Positions 49,447-59,300 are shown, numbered from the stretch's first letter. The stretch is 64,000 nucleotides of DNA from an uncultured Alphaproteobacteria bacterium (GCA_934229625.1 CAKQDU010000002.1:62001-126000), one strand, 5' to 3'. The notes: a model not told the origin generated them from the letters alone. A program made the numbers and translations.

Positions 49447-50073
49447 ATGAAACAAAATCAATTTGGAAGAAGCATGATAGAAATGCTTGGAGTTTTAGCG
49501 ATTATAGGTGTTCTCTCTGTCGGCGGCATTGCCGGATATTCTAAGGCGATGGAAAAATATAAAATAAACAAGACCGTAGAGCAATTTAACTATCTTATTC
49601 AGGGCATGCTAGAACATACAGACAGTTTAAGAAACAAATCAAACAGTAGTTATCAATATGGGCTTGTTGATGTGGTGCAGGCTCTTAATTTAGTTCCGGA
49701 AACTTGGGAACGAGTTGATTCTATACGCTTAACCGATGAAATGGGCGACACTATTCAGCCGTTTATCCGTAACGGAAATATCACCATAGATTTTTATTTG
49801 GGCGGAAAAACGGTTGAACAAGGCGTTGGCGACTTATCATACGCTTTTTCCGACAAACTGTGCCGAGAAATTGTTCAAAATGTGTTTTATCCATTGCATT
49901 CGGCGGCCAGAGCCGCTCATGTCGTGACGGATAAAACATATAACTATTATGGCAACAGCTTGTGCGCTGATGGCAGAAGATGTCTTAAAGATATAACCCC
50001 GATTGAAATTAACAAAATCTGCAAAGCCTGCAACAAAGGTAAACAAGCCTGTGTTTTGGTTTTGGATATGTAA
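49447..50073 (+). CDS. Type IV pilin-like protein, 208 aa
   Basis: MKQNQFGRSMIEMLGVLAII follows AAGGAAG; Gly before RSMIE with Glu at +5 marks the prepilin processing site. After the helix (ending GYSKAMEKYK) comes a soluble domain ending with the family Cys pattern (GRRCLKDITPIEINKICKAC and one more Cys). Nearly the same start as the gene at 42944. It lies about 32 bp behind the terminator of the leader at 49226-49415, so expression probably depends on read-through. Confidence 0.85.
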   Translation: MKQNQFGRSMIEMLGVLAIIGVLSVGGIAGYSKAMEKYKINKTVEQFNYLIQGMLEHTDSLRNKSNSSYQYGLVDVVQALNLVPETWERVDSIRLTDEMGDTIQPFIRNGNITIDFYLGGKTVEQGVGDLSYAFSDKLCREIVQNVFYPLHSAARAAHVVTDKTYNYYGNSLCADGRRCLKDITPIEINKICKACNKGKQACVLVLDM

Positions 50074-50097
50074 AAAGCGGCGGATTTTGCGCCGCTT
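50074..50097. terminator. Terminator between the pilin-like gene and the PfkB kinase
   Basis: AGCGGCG and CGCCGCT form a 7-bp stem; the minus-strand side has five T, suiting the kinase transcript. Confidence 0.6.
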
Positions 50098-50106
50098 AAT
50101 ACCTGA

Positions 50107-51129
50107 TTAAAATCTTTTACCGTATTGCAGAAGCTTATTGCGAACAAAACCACGCAAAGAAACTTCCGGTCTTGCGCCGTAGTGGCTGATAATTTCAGAT
50201 GCGGCAATGCTGCCAATCATGGCGCAAGTTCCTAAACTGCGTTTATTCACCAAACCAAACAGAAAACCGGCGGCATATAAATCTCCGGCGCCTGTGGAAT
50301 CCACTACAGTCTCAGGTTTTACCGGCTCAGCTTCCACAAATATTTTAACTCTGCCGTTTACAACTACCGAACCGCGAGAATCACGGGTTATAGCGGCAAT
50401 TTTTACCATAGGTTTAACCATATCCAAAGCTGCCGAAAAATCTTCGGTTTCAAACAGAGCTTTTAATTCCATTTCATTGGCAAAAAGTAAATCCACATGA
50501 TTTTTAATTAAATCAAGCATGTGGTCACGGTGTGAAGAAACACAATAACGGTCAGAAACCGTAAAAGCCACTTCGCGTCCGTATTTATGCGCCAATTCGC
50601 AGGCCTTCAGCACGGCTTCATGCGCCATTGGCTCGTCCCATAAATATCCTTCAATAAAAATTATTTTTGATTCGCTTATCAGCTTTTCATCAATATCATC
50701 TTTAGAAAGTTTTCGCGAAGCGCCAAGATATGTAAACATTGAACGTTGAGCATCCGGCGTTACAAGAACAATACTGCGCCCCGTGGCCGGTCCTTCTTCC
50801 AACGGAGAAGTAAAGCAATCAATACCGGCGGCACCAATATCGCGTTTAAAAACTTGTCCCAATTCATCATCATGTACTTTTCCGATAAAAGCGCAGTCAG
50901 CGCCCAAAGAGGCCATTCCCGCCACGGTATTGGCAGCAGAGCCGCCAGAAACTTCGCGTTCAGGAATAATGTCATTATAAATCTTACCGGCTTCGGCTGC
51001 TTCCACCAATGTCATGCAGCCTTTGGTTAAATCGCGTTCTTTTAAAAAAGTATCTCCGACTTTTGCCAATACATCTACAATAGCATTACCGATTCCGACA
51101 ACATCGTAAACAGTATTTTGCTCGCTCAT
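50107..51129 (-). CDS. PfkB-family kinase, probably adenosine kinase
   Basis: 340 aa. VVGIGNAIVDVLAKVGDTFL, REVSGGSAANTVAGMASLGA and the catalytic VDSTGAGDLYAAGFLFGL (Asp base in GAGD) place it in the PfkB carbohydrate/nucleoside kinase group; the overall form matches the alphaproteobacterial adenosine kinase-like branch (N-terminal YDVVGIGNAIVD). Sugar kinase activity is an alternative. AAGGAG precedes the start. Confidence 0.85.
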   Translation of the reverse strand: MSEQNTVYDVVGIGNAIVDVLAKVGDTFLKERDLTKGCMTLVEAAEAGKIYNDIIPEREVSGGSAANTVAGMASLGADCAFIGKVHDDELGQVFKRDIGAAGIDCFTSPLEEGPATGRSIVLVTPDAQRSMFTYLGASRKLSKDDIDEKLISESKIIFIEGYLWDEPMAHEAVLKACELAHKYGREVAFTVSDRYCVSSHRDHMLDLIKNHVDLLFANEMELKALFETEDFSAALDMVKPMVKIAAITRDSRGSVVVNGRVKIFVEAEPVKPETVVDSTGAGDLYAAGFLFGLVNKRSLGTCAMIGSIAASEIISHYGARPEVSLRGFVRNKLLQYGKRF

Positions 51130-51188
51130 TTTAATCTCCTTTAATATTTTTTCCTATAGTATATTCTATTTTACTGAATTTCAAGCCG

Positions 51189-51707
51189 CTAAATATGAAA
51201 AAGCAATCCGGCAACAGCTGAAAATATAATATAAAAAATCGCGCTTTTCTTATAAAATCTCATAGCTATTACCAAAACAAGCAGCAATCCGGCCGTTTGA
51301 AAATCGGTAACAGACTCTTTAGCTATATCATAGCCGGCAAACAGAATTAGCGCCAATACTGCCGGACGGATACCGCTCAATATCCGTAAAACATTGGGAT
51401 TCTCTTTCCATTTTGTAAGTATTTTGGAAATCAGATAAACAATAATCACCGACGGCGTCACCAAACTCAGAGTTGCTAACAAGCTGCCGAATACGCCGGC
51501 GGCCTTATAACCGGCATAGGTAGCCATATTTATTCCCACCGGTCCGGGTGTGGACTGAGAAACGGCAATCATATCCATAAGCTCCTTAGCCGTAAACCAG
51601 TCATATTGTTCGGTTAAATCATATAAAAACGGAACTGTCACCAATCCGCCGCCAATGGCAAACAGACCGATTTTAAAAAATTCAAAAGCTAAAATCCAAT
51701 AGGTCAT
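51189..51707 (-). CDS. Chromate transporter family (CHR) protein, short form
   Basis: 172 aa. FFKIGLFAIGGGLVTVPFLY and AVSQSTPGPVGINMATYAGY are the CHR domain signatures (FGG and PGP motifs); about five membrane helices. Its start overlaps the end of the partner gene by 4 bp. Short CHR pairs act as heterodimers; many do not transport chromate physiologically. Confidence 0.9.
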   Translation of the reverse strand: MTYWILAFEFFKIGLFAIGGGLVTVPFLYDLTEQYDWFTAKELMDMIAVSQSTPGPVGINMATYAGYKAAGVFGSLLATLSLVTPSVIIVYLISKILTKWKENPNVLRILSGIRPAVLALILFAGYDIAKESVTDFQTAGLLLVLVIAMRFYKKSAIFYIIFSAVAGLLFHI

Positions 51708-52240
51708 TTTTGCCTCTTAAAGTTTGGAATAAACGACCCTGCCGCCGCCAATATGACAATAGCAACCGCCGACAAGTTGAAAAACAGCAGCAATATTGCA
51801 GCCAAACCAAAAACAACATAATCCCTGATACGGCATATACCTTTTTTCCACATCCCCGCAACCGTATCTATTATTAAAGCGATAACACTGACGCGAATGC
51901 CGTCAAACGCCCATTGCACATATTGATTATCCATATATTGCCTTAAAAGCATCGCCACCAATAAAATAATAATGACAGATGGAGAAATCACCCCCAAAGT
52001 TGCCCAAATCATTCCCCAAAATCCGCGCAATTTATAGCCGATAAAAGATGCGGCGTTTACGGCAATAATTCCCGGTGTGCATTGTCCGATGGAATAATAA
52101 TTTAAAAGTTCTTCTTCTGTAATCCATCTTCTTTTTTCAACGGTTTCATCTTTGAGAATAGGCAGCATTGCATAACCGCCGCCGAATGTAAAAATTCCCA
52201 TTTTGAAAAAGATGCCGTATAAATCACGCAACCTAACCAT
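51704..52240 (-). CDS. Chromate transporter family (CHR) protein, short form
   Basis: 178 aa. FFKMGIFTFGGGYAMLPILK, YYSIGQCTPGIIAVNAASFI and further hydrophobic helices; the complementary half of the CHR pair. The start MVRLRDLYGIF at 52240 follows AAAGGAA; the frame extends upstream but would overlap the divergent transhydrogenase gene. It has GQCTPG where its partner has SQSTPGP. Confidence 0.9.
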   Translation of the reverse strand: MVRLRDLYGIFFKMGIFTFGGGYAMLPILKDETVEKRRWITEEELLNYYSIGQCTPGIIAVNAASFIGYKLRGFWGMIWATLGVISPSVIIILLVAMLLRQYMDNQYVQWAFDGIRVSVIALIIDTVAGMWKKGICRIRDYVVFGLAAILLLFFNLSAVAIVILAAAGSFIPNFKRQK

Positions 52241-52324
52241 TTGGCTATATTTCCTTTGCTTTTTAGTTTTGCTTATTATATAAAAGTAATATAGCTGTAA
52301 TGCAAGCTTTTTTATGAGGGTGCA

Positions 52325-53332
52325 ATGATTATCGGATTTGTTAAGGAACGTCCGGCTTGGGAATATAGAGTGGCAGTTACCCCGCAAACGGTTGAGCAAC
52401 TTGTGGCTGCCGGACATCAGGTTTATGCCGAAACAGGAGCCGGAGAGCGCGCCGGTTTCAGCAATGAGCAATATTTTCAGGCTGGCGCGTCATTATTAAA
52501 TGCGCCTGAAGTTTATGAAAAATCAGAATTTATGCCTAAAATCTGGGCGCCTTGCGAAGATGAATATGCTTTTTTGCACCAGAATCTGTGCATATTGGCA
52601 AATTTTGAAAGTTATAAAAAACCAGAGCGTACAGAAATTTGGAAAAAATATAAGATTACGACTTTGGCGCTTGAAAGATTGCCTCGCTTGTCTCGCGTGC
52701 AGGATATAGACACGTTGTCATCTCAGCATAATTTGGCAGGATACAAAGCCGCTTTGCTGACTATGGATATGCAAACGCAGACCGTACCTTTGATGATGAC
52801 CGCGGCCGGAACTTTAACTCCGCTGAAATCTTTGGTTATCGGCGCCGGAGTTGCCGGACTACAAGCAATTGCGACCTTGCAACGCATGGGAGCTATTGTA
52901 TATGCGGCTGATATTCGGCAGGACGCCGAGGAACAAATAAAATCTTTGGGCGCTCAATTTGTGTCCTCAAATCCGGACGAAATCAATAAGTTATTGCCCA
53001 ACTGCCAAATTGTGATTACAGCCGTATCTGTCATAAGCGGAAAAGTACCGCAGGTTTTAAGCGCTTCTCAGCTGCAGAGACTGCCTTTTGGCGCGGTAGT
53101 TCTGGATATGGCCGGCGGAAACGTTGAAACATCTATTTTCGGCAGATTACTGGATAACGGACACTATAAACTGCTGGCTGACACGCATCTGGCTTCGGAT
53201 GTTGCATATTCGGCAAGCCAACTGCATTCACGAAACGTATATAATTTTATATCGCGTTTAGATAAAATCAAACAGGATAAAGAGGTTTGGATGCAAATTC
53301 TTCTAACATCGGCGGAGGAACAAAATGGATGA
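52325..53332 (+). CDS. pntAA: NAD(P) transhydrogenase subunit alpha part 1
   Basis: 335 aa, the soluble NAD(H)-binding domain I. KERPAWEYRVAVTPQTVEQL and VYAETGAGERAGFSNEQY open the family; SLVIGAGVAGLQAIATLQRM is the Rossmann motif and VVLDMAGGNVETS follows. Slightly shorter than most. It overlaps pntAB by 8 bp. The enzyme couples proton import to NADPH formation. Confidence 0.93.
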   Translation: MIIGFVKERPAWEYRVAVTPQTVEQLVAAGHQVYAETGAGERAGFSNEQYFQAGASLLNAPEVYEKSEFMPKIWAPCEDEYAFLHQNLCILANFESYKKPERTEIWKKYKITTLALERLPRLSRVQDIDTLSSQHNLAGYKAALLTMDMQTQTVPLMMTAAGTLTPLKSLVIGAGVAGLQAIATLQRMGAIVYAADIRQDAEEQIKSLGAQFVSSNPDEINKLLPNCQIVITAVSVISGKVPQVLSASQLQRLPFGAVVLDMAGGNVETSIFGRLLDNGHYKLLADTHLASDVAYSASQLHSRNVYNFISRLDKIKQDKEVWMQILLTSAEEQNG

Positions 53333-53612
53333 AGTTTATTTATTGGCGATTTTAGTGCTTTCGGCCTTTTTGGGTTATTTTACTGTATGGCGTGTTTCTC
53401 CATCGCTGCACGCACCGCTGATGAGTGCCACCAACGCCATCAGCGGCCTGACTGTTTTAGGCGGCATTGTAATTGCCGGTCATACGACAGACATTAAAAT
53501 TTTAATTATGAGTTTAATCGCCGTTTTTCTGGCCTCTATAAATTTATTCGGAGGTCTGGCGGCAACAATCAGAATGCTGGAACTTTTTAAAAAGAAGGAG
53601 AATAAAAAATAA
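53325..53612 (+). CDS. pntAB: NAD(P) transhydrogenase subunit alpha part 2
   Basis: 95 aa with three membrane helices. FLGYFTVWRVSPSLHAPLMS and ATNAISGLTVLGGIVIAG are the conserved domain II segments. A separate polypeptide, as is typical in alphaproteobacteria. It shares its last base with the pntB start. Confidence 0.93.
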   Translation: MDEVYLLAILVLSAFLGYFTVWRVSPSLHAPLMSATNAISGLTVLGGIVIAGHTTDIKILIMSLIAVFLASINLFGGLAATIRMLELFKKKENKK

Positions 53613-54934
53613 TGATTAGTTCGTTGCTTTATTTGCTTTCTGCTTTTCTTATGATTATTGCCATAGATTGCTTGTCTGCTCCGTCACGAGTGGTGCGCGG
53701 TTATCATATTGCAATGGTTTCTGTCGGCATTGCGCTGATAACTTGTCTCACTCTGAATCTTAAATATAACGCCGGATGGATTTTATTGGCTCTCTGCGCC
53801 GGAAGCGGCAGCGGAGTGCTATTAGCCACAAAATGGCAGCTTTCGGCTTTGCCGCAAATTGTTGCTTTGCTTAACGGAATCGGGGGGTTAGCTTCGGCGC
53901 TGATAGTTTGTTGTCCATTTAAATATCACAAAGATAATCTATTGGAATCTTTGTGCGTGGTTATAGGACTTGTGGCTTTCAGCGGTTCTATAGTTGCGTT
54001 TGCAAAATTGCACGGCCTGCTCCGTAAAAATGTGGCGTGGTTAAAATGGGTTAGTTTATTTTTAGAAATATTATTACTTATAAATATTGCTTATTTCACA
54101 TATTTCCAGCAAGGATTTGCCGGAATTATTCTTTTATCAATATTGATTGGTTTTTGTGCAATTATGCCTATTGGCGGCGCAGACATGCCGGTAATTATAT
54201 CTTTACTGAACTCATTTTCAGGCTGGGCTGTCGTGACGGTAGGTTTATTGGCAGGAGATTTGTTGCTGATTATCACAGGAACATTAGTCGGCGCCAGCGG
54301 AACTATCTTGTCCTACGTCATGTGTAAATCCATGAACAGGTCATTGCTTAAAATTGTTTGGCCTGAAACGCAATCTATAGAAACAGAACATAAATCAACA
54401 GGAATAGTCCGAACCGGCTCGCCGGAAGAAGCCGCTTTTATTATGTCTAATTCGCATAAAGTAATTATTGTACCTGGTTTTGGCATGGCGGCGGCGCAGG
54501 CGCAGATTGCTCTAAAGAATATGACAAACATCTTAACCGAAAAATACGGCGTTGATGTCCGTTTTGCCATTCATCCGGTTGCAGGACGCATGCCCGGACA
54601 TATGAATGTTTTGCTGGCGGAAGCGCAGATTCCTTATGAAAAAGTATTTGCAATGGAAGATATAAATCAAGATTTTGCCTCAGCAGATGTTGTGTATGTG
54701 ATAGGCGCAAATGATGTGACAAATCCGATTGCCAAAACCGATGTCGGCTCTCCGCTATATGGCATGCCTGTTTTGGCGGTAGAAAAAGCAAAAACAATAT
54801 TTTTTGTAAAACGCTCAATGGCCTCCGGCTATTCCGGTGTTGAAAATCCTTTATTCTATGCGCCAAATACGATTATGCTGTTTGGAGATGCTAAAAAAGT
54901 CACCGAAAATATTGTAAAAGATTTAGAAAAATGA
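53612..54934 (+). CDS. pntB: NAD(P) transhydrogenase subunit beta
   Basis: 440 aa. The N-terminal half is membrane (about eight helices, with MPIGGADMPVIISLLNSFSG). The NADP-binding domain III includes VIIVPGFGMAAAQAQIALKN, FAIHPVAGRMPGHMNVLLAE and VVYVIGANDVTNP. Completes the proton-pumping transhydrogenase. Confidence 0.95.
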   Translation: MISSLLYLLSAFLMIIAIDCLSAPSRVVRGYHIAMVSVGIALITCLTLNLKYNAGWILLALCAGSGSGVLLATKWQLSALPQIVALLNGIGGLASALIVCCPFKYHKDNLLESLCVVIGLVAFSGSIVAFAKLHGLLRKNVAWLKWVSLFLEILLLINIAYFTYFQQGFAGIILLSILIGFCAIMPIGGADMPVIISLLNSFSGWAVVTVGLLAGDLLLIITGTLVGASGTILSYVMCKSMNRSLLKIVWPETQSIETEHKSTGIVRTGSPEEAAFIMSNSHKVIIVPGFGMAAAQAQIALKNMTNILTEKYGVDVRFAIHPVAGRMPGHMNVLLAEAQIPYEKVFAMEDINQDFASADVVYVIGANDVTNPIAKTDVGSPLYGMPVLAVEKAKTIFFVKRSMASGYSGVENPLFYAPNTIMLFGDAKKVTENIVKDLEK

Positions 54935-55076
54935 CAAATATGCCGCGACATTTTGGATATGCTGGATTATCGTCACCACACTAACGTCAAGAAGGTATCT
55001 AACTCTCTATATATATGTTTAAAGAACGAGATTGAAAAACTAAAAAATAAATTAGCTTTTTCTAGGGTCACAGAAT

Positions 55077-56531
55077 TTATTTTTCCTCATTTTTCAAGCT
55101 ATCCATAACCGACTTAAAGGAAGTTAGGGCGGTTTGTAAGTTACCTACAATTTCAGAAGCTAAAATTTGCGGTTCAGGTAAATTTTCCAAACTTTCCAGA
55201 CTTTCGTCTTTTATCCAGCTGATGTCTAAATTTGTTTTATCTCTTTTGATTATTTCATCATATTCAAACTTTTTGAAACGTTCGCTTTCCTGCCGTTTGG
55301 AAATATCTTCGGCATTATAACATTTAACAAAGTCAGCCAAATCTTTATCGCCGAGAGAATTTGTGACTAAACTAAAGTTCATATTGGTGCGTAAATCATA
55401 AATCCAAACCTCGTTTGTACGATGACCTTTATCTATCGGCGGAAATTTATCAAAGAAAATCACATTGGCTTTTACCCCTTGAGCATAAAAAATTCCGGTA
55501 GGCAACCGCAAAATCGTATGCAGATTAAACTCGTTCAGCAATCTTTTGCGGACTTTTTCTCCGGCACCGCCCTCAAACAACACATTATCCGGCACAACCA
55601 CCGCAGCGCGGCCGTGAGTGTTGAGGATTGTCATAATATGCTGCAAGAAATTGATTTGCTTGTTAGAGGTGGTTGCAATAAAATCATCGCGGCTATACTC
55701 CTCTTTTTCGGTGGTAACTTCGCCGTCTTCGCCCATAATTTTCAGACCGCTTTTCTTGCCGAACGGAGGATTTGCCAGCACCATGTCAAAACGCTTGTCT
55801 CCTGCATTCAGCAGGGAATCGCATTCTTTTATCAAAACTTTATTTCCACCGATTCCGTGCAGATATAAGTTCATTGTACACAGACTGACAACCAACGGGG
55901 TAATATCATTGCCGGATAACTTTTCTTCACGCAGTGCTTTCAGTTTCATTTTATCGTTGGTCTGCTTGCGCATATAGTCGTATGCCGCCAGCAAAAATCC
56001 GCCGGTTCCGCAAGCCGGGTCGGTAATCGTCATATCCGGTGTCGGGCGCATAACTTCTACCATAGCCCGAATCAGCGGACGCGGAGTAAAATATTGTCCG
56101 GCTCCGGCTTTGGTTTCGGTAGCGTTTTTCTCTAAAAGACCTTCATAAACCGCACCTTTAACATCAATATTCAACCCCATCCAAGTTTCGCCGTCAATCA
56201 GCGACACCAAACGCTTTAAATTTGCCGGCTCATTGATTTTATTGGTCGCCTTGGCATAAATTGTGCCGATTACGCCGTTCATTTTAGAAAGCTCGGATAA
56301 CGTTTTGTTATATTGCTGTTCCAGCTGTGAACCGGAAAGTTCTTTGAGTTTGTCCCAACGATATTCAGCCGGCAACAAAGATTCTTCGCCCAGCAACGAA
56401 GTCCGCTCATCATCCATTTTTAAGAACAGCAAATAAGTCAGCTGCGCCACATAATCCATATAAACTACGCCGGAATCTTTAAGAATTGTAGCATAATTCC
56501 AAACTTTGGTAACGAGATTATTTTCAGTCAT
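55077..56531 (-). CDS. hsdM: Type I restriction-modification methyltransferase HsdM
   Basis: 484 aa. The N-terminal HsdM helical region is followed by the SAM motif DPACGTGGFLLAAYDYMRKQ and the catalytic ANPPFGKKSG. KAGAGQYFTPRPLIRAMVEV is the usual lead-in. It methylates adenine as part of the HsdM2S complex. Last gene of the leftward hsdR-...-hsdS-hsdM operon; hsdS ends one base upstream. Confidence 0.96.
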   Translation of the reverse strand: MTENNLVTKVWNYATILKDSGVVYMDYVAQLTYLLFLKMDDERTSLLGEESLLPAEYRWDKLKELSGSQLEQQYNKTLSELSKMNGVIGTIYAKATNKINEPANLKRLVSLIDGETWMGLNIDVKGAVYEGLLEKNATETKAGAGQYFTPRPLIRAMVEVMRPTPDMTITDPACGTGGFLLAAYDYMRKQTNDKMKLKALREEKLSGNDITPLVVSLCTMNLYLHGIGGNKVLIKECDSLLNAGDKRFDMVLANPPFGKKSGLKIMGEDGEVTTEKEEYSRDDFIATTSNKQINFLQHIMTILNTHGRAAVVVPDNVLFEGGAGEKVRKRLLNEFNLHTILRLPTGIFYAQGVKANVIFFDKFPPIDKGHRTNEVWIYDLRTNMNFSLVTNSLGDKDLADFVKCYNAEDISKRQESERFKKFEYDEIIKRDKTNLDISWIKDESLESLENLPEPQILASEIVGNLQTALTSFKSVMDSLKNEEK

Positions 56532-57827
56532 TTATTTTTTTCCTTTAGTGATATTTTCTTTTGCGGCTTTAATACGTCCTAACAAAACCGATGCCGGTTC
56601 ATCATTGGGATTTTGCAGAACAAGTTTTCCGGCAAACGCTTGTTTCAAAATAGATTGCTTTAATTTTTCTGCCTGCAATAAACTATCATTAACCGCATTT
56701 TCCATTTCATCAGCCACCGCAAAACGCTTTTCAATTTCCGCAACAATTTGTTGCTGTTCAGGGAGAGACGGTAGAGGTATATCAAAATTTTTCATAAAAT
56801 CAGCGGGCACACGCTGTTGACCAACAGCTCCTACCATATTTTTCTTTGCTTTTTTTCTAAAACATTGTTGAATAACAACGTAATACACATATTTAGGAAT
56901 TATATTATTCAAACATCTTAAAATATGAAATTCTGTAGAACCAAAACCGATATCTTGAATTAAGTTGTCAACTATACATACTTTACCATTTTCCATACAA
57001 GGAGTAATTTTAGCAAATAAAACATCCCCATTTTTGAATTTTGTATATCCTTTTTTTACTTTAGAATACAAAACATTTTCTTCTGTATAATAATTACATT
57101 CAGCTTTAACAGAAGTCATAGGTAAAAAAGATACAATATCATCATCTTTCATATCTTTGATTTCAGTTTTAGGATTTATTTGACACACATCTTCTAGTTT
57201 AACTTCTTTCCATTCGGAAGTTTTGTAAAGTTTTCCATCAAAGGCAGATTTAAGCACAGATTGACGATATTGTTTAATTTGCGCTTGAGCAGTCTTCAGG
57301 TCTTTTATTCCATTATCAATATCCGAAAACAACTCCTCAATCTTCTCCACAATCCTCCCTTGCTCCTCTAATGGAGGTAAAAATAATTCAAGATTTTTTA
57401 CTATGTCTTGACTAATATTTGGTTGGGTTCCACCCTTACCTTGGCTGATTAAAAATTTCTTTTGAAATAATAAATAGTAAAAAAGTAAATTCATATTAAA
57501 AAATTTACTTGGATATATGCAACATATTGCTTGATTGGTAGCAGCTTCAAAATCTAATTTACCAATTTTTCCAACAGTAGCTCCATATAAGGCAAGCAAG
57601 ATACTCCCTTTAGGGAATATTTTGGCACTCGAATTATCTAAACCTTCTTTTGTAATAAATTCTTCCGCTTTTTTTACAATATTATCATTTAGTTCACCAG
57701 ACTTAAGCCATGGTATTTGCCCATTATAATACGAAGCTTCCTTTCTTGAGGGTGTACCACCGCTTGCAGTAGAAAAAATTTCTTTTAGATTACATTTACA
57801 CCAATTTAGAGGACGTTTATCCATCAT
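56532..57827 (-). CDS. hsdS: Type I specificity subunit HsdS
   Basis: 431 aa with two target-recognition domains (about residues 8-150 and 205-360) and two spacer coiled coils: LPPLEEQGRIVEKIEELFSD and LPSLPEQQQIVAEIEKRFAV, each followed by the family phrase Q-S-V/I-L-K-x-A-F-x-G-K-L. It sets the recognition sequence. Its ATG overlaps the stop of the KwaB-like gene (TAATG), so the defence pair is translationally tied to it. Confidence 0.95.
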   Translation of the reverse strand: MMDKRPLNWCKCNLKEIFSTASGGTPSRKEASYYNGQIPWLKSGELNDNIVKKAEEFITKEGLDNSSAKIFPKGSILLALYGATVGKIGKLDFEAATNQAICCIYPSKFFNMNLLFYYLLFQKKFLISQGKGGTQPNISQDIVKNLELFLPPLEEQGRIVEKIEELFSDIDNGIKDLKTAQAQIKQYRQSVLKSAFDGKLYKTSEWKEVKLEDVCQINPKTEIKDMKDDDIVSFLPMTSVKAECNYYTEENVLYSKVKKGYTKFKNGDVLFAKITPCMENGKVCIVDNLIQDIGFGSTEFHILRCLNNIIPKYVYYVVIQQCFRKKAKKNMVGAVGQQRVPADFMKNFDIPLPSLPEQQQIVAEIEKRFAVADEMENAVNDSLLQAEKLKQSILKQAFAGKLVLQNPNDEPASVLLGRIKAAKENITKGKK

Positions 57828-58723
57828 TATTTTCCCCTAATTTGTCTGCTTTGTGCTTCATATAATTCATCTGTACCCGTTAAGTTTATATCAAACAAAC
57901 GTCTATCTATTAGTTTCAGAAAATTCATGGTATTTTCACTATCAAAACTAATTTGCTCATTTAATGTTCTGATGCTAATTCCCTGTTTTTTACATGCTTC
58001 TTTTACGGCGTCTAATGATAAGTTATTTAAAAGCCCTGAAGATTTTATTGAAGCAATTAATCGTGCTGCCATTATATGCGTTTTAATATATTCTTTTGTT
58101 TCATCTGTAAAATGAATTATTGATGTATCTTGTTCTATTTTTTCTATATTATCTATTGATGCTTCTCGTACAACATCAGCTAGTTGCGCAAGTTCTTCAA
58201 ACACTAAATACTTATTGATATAAACAGTATTATTATAAATCAAAATATCAAATGAATTATCCAATTTAAATAGATTCTCTGAAAAAGACGTTAGTGTATC
58301 ATTTACTAATCCAATAATTGAATAATGATGAGTTGTTACTGCTTTAAAATATGAAGCTTTTTTTATGGCTAATAATACATTATCATTTTCATCAGTAATT
58401 CTAAAGAAATAATAGTATATTTTATCTACATTACTAGAAATTTGTGTGTTATCTACAGGAATATCTGATTGAGAGTATATATTGAAAATATTTTTACAAT
58501 ATGTATTCTCTAAACAAATTTGTAATTTATCTTTTGAATTATATTTCTCTGATGGTGTGTATGGTGGTAATATGTTATTCCCCAATTCAGATAATGTAAC
58601 ATCCACCATTAATTGTAAGAGGTCTTCTACAGAATCATCTATTGAGATTTTATAAAGTTGTTCATCTTCTTTTTGTATTAAAAATTCAGCACTCTTAATT
58701 TTTTTTAAATTAAAATTACCCAT
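57827..58723 (-). CDS. kwaB: KwaB-like DUF4868 protein, 298 aa
   Basis: Soluble protein. The C-terminal half fits DUF4868, the domain of Kiwa protein KwaB: FKLDNSFDILIYNNTVYINK, then VFEELAQLADVVREA and the final FLKLIDRRLFDINLTGTDEL YEAQ-type ending. KwaB of E. coli Kiwa senses or binds recombination machinery and blocks phage replication together with membrane KwaA. It overlaps kwaA-like by 8 bp. Assigned by domain memory, gene size and pairing; a profile search would settle it. Confidence 0.65.
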   Translation of the reverse strand: MGNFNLKKIKSAEFLIQKEDEQLYKISIDDSVEDLLQLMVDVTLSELGNNILPPYTPSEKYNSKDKLQICLENTYCKNIFNIYSQSDIPVDNTQISSNVDKIYYYFFRITDENDNVLLAIKKASYFKAVTTHHYSIIGLVNDTLTSFSENLFKLDNSFDILIYNNTVYINKYLVFEELAQLADVVREASIDNIEKIEQDTSIIHFTDETKEYIKTHIMAARLIASIKSSGLLNNLSLDAVKEACKKQGISIRTLNEQISFDSENTMNFLKLIDRRLFDINLTGTDELYEAQSRQIRGK

Positions 58724-59273
58724 TTATTCCTATCTCCATAAATAACGAATTTGTTATTTTCTTTGTTTGTATTGATTTATTTTCTATATCCTTACTACTT
58801 TTCTTGGAAATAAGGATAAATGTTTCTCTTTCATTTTTAATTTTATATAATTTATAGTTGAATAAATAGAAAAATATATTAAGATAATATAAATTAAAAA
58901 CATAAAACAAAAAAACAATAAAAATAAACATTGCTATCAAAAAGCACAATTGATGGACATTGGTTAAATCATTTTGACACAGAGGTAAAGCTATTGATAT
59001 TATATATGCAGAATATTCACCGGAACACAGTTCAATTTTATTTTGGATTGATTTTAAAATAGTTTTTTCTTTTTCATTCTTTAGTTTAATATAACAAACT
59101 ACCATAGGAATTATTGATACACATATCAAACAAAACAAAGCTACAATAAAATATTTATTCATATTTTCATCTGAAAAGTTAGAACCCTTTATAGCTAGTA
59201 AAATAAATACTGGACTTATACTAGATAAGAGCAGTAAAAATCTTAAAAATTTCAATCCTTTTTCATTTTCCAT
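58716..59273 (-). CDS. kwaA: KwaA-like membrane protein, 185 aa
   Basis: Four hydrophobic helices: FLRFLLLLSSISPVFILLAI, YFIVALFCLICVSIIPMVVC, YSAYIISIALPLC, and CFLIAMFIFIVFLFYVFNLY. The SS-x-x-P-x-F-x-L phrase in helix 1 and NIFFYLFNYKLYKI after the last helix recall KwaA. Immediately upstream of and overlapping the DUF4868 gene, the fixed order of Kiwa. The start at 59273 follows GAGGA; a TTG further upstream (59297) also keeps the frame. Confidence 0.6.
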   Translation of the reverse strand: MENEKGLKFLRFLLLLSSISPVFILLAIKGSNFSDENMNKYFIVALFCLICVSIIPMVVCYIKLKNEKEKTILKSIQNKIELCSGEYSAYIISIALPLCQNDLTNVHQLCFLIAMFIFIVFLFYVFNLYYLNIFFYLFNYKLYKIKNERETFILISKKSSKDIENKSIQTKKITNSLFMEIGING

Positions 59274-59300
59274 TTTTGTATCCTCGTAATTTTTCAATAC

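Noticed and set aside
51704..52471. Longer start for the second CHR protein
   Set aside because: The extra 77 codons are antisense to the transhydrogenase gene; the ATG at 52240 has a ribosome-binding site and the domain begins there.
54935..55076. A gene between pntB and hsdM
   Set aside because: Short AT-rich gap with no start, ribosome-binding site or strong structure.
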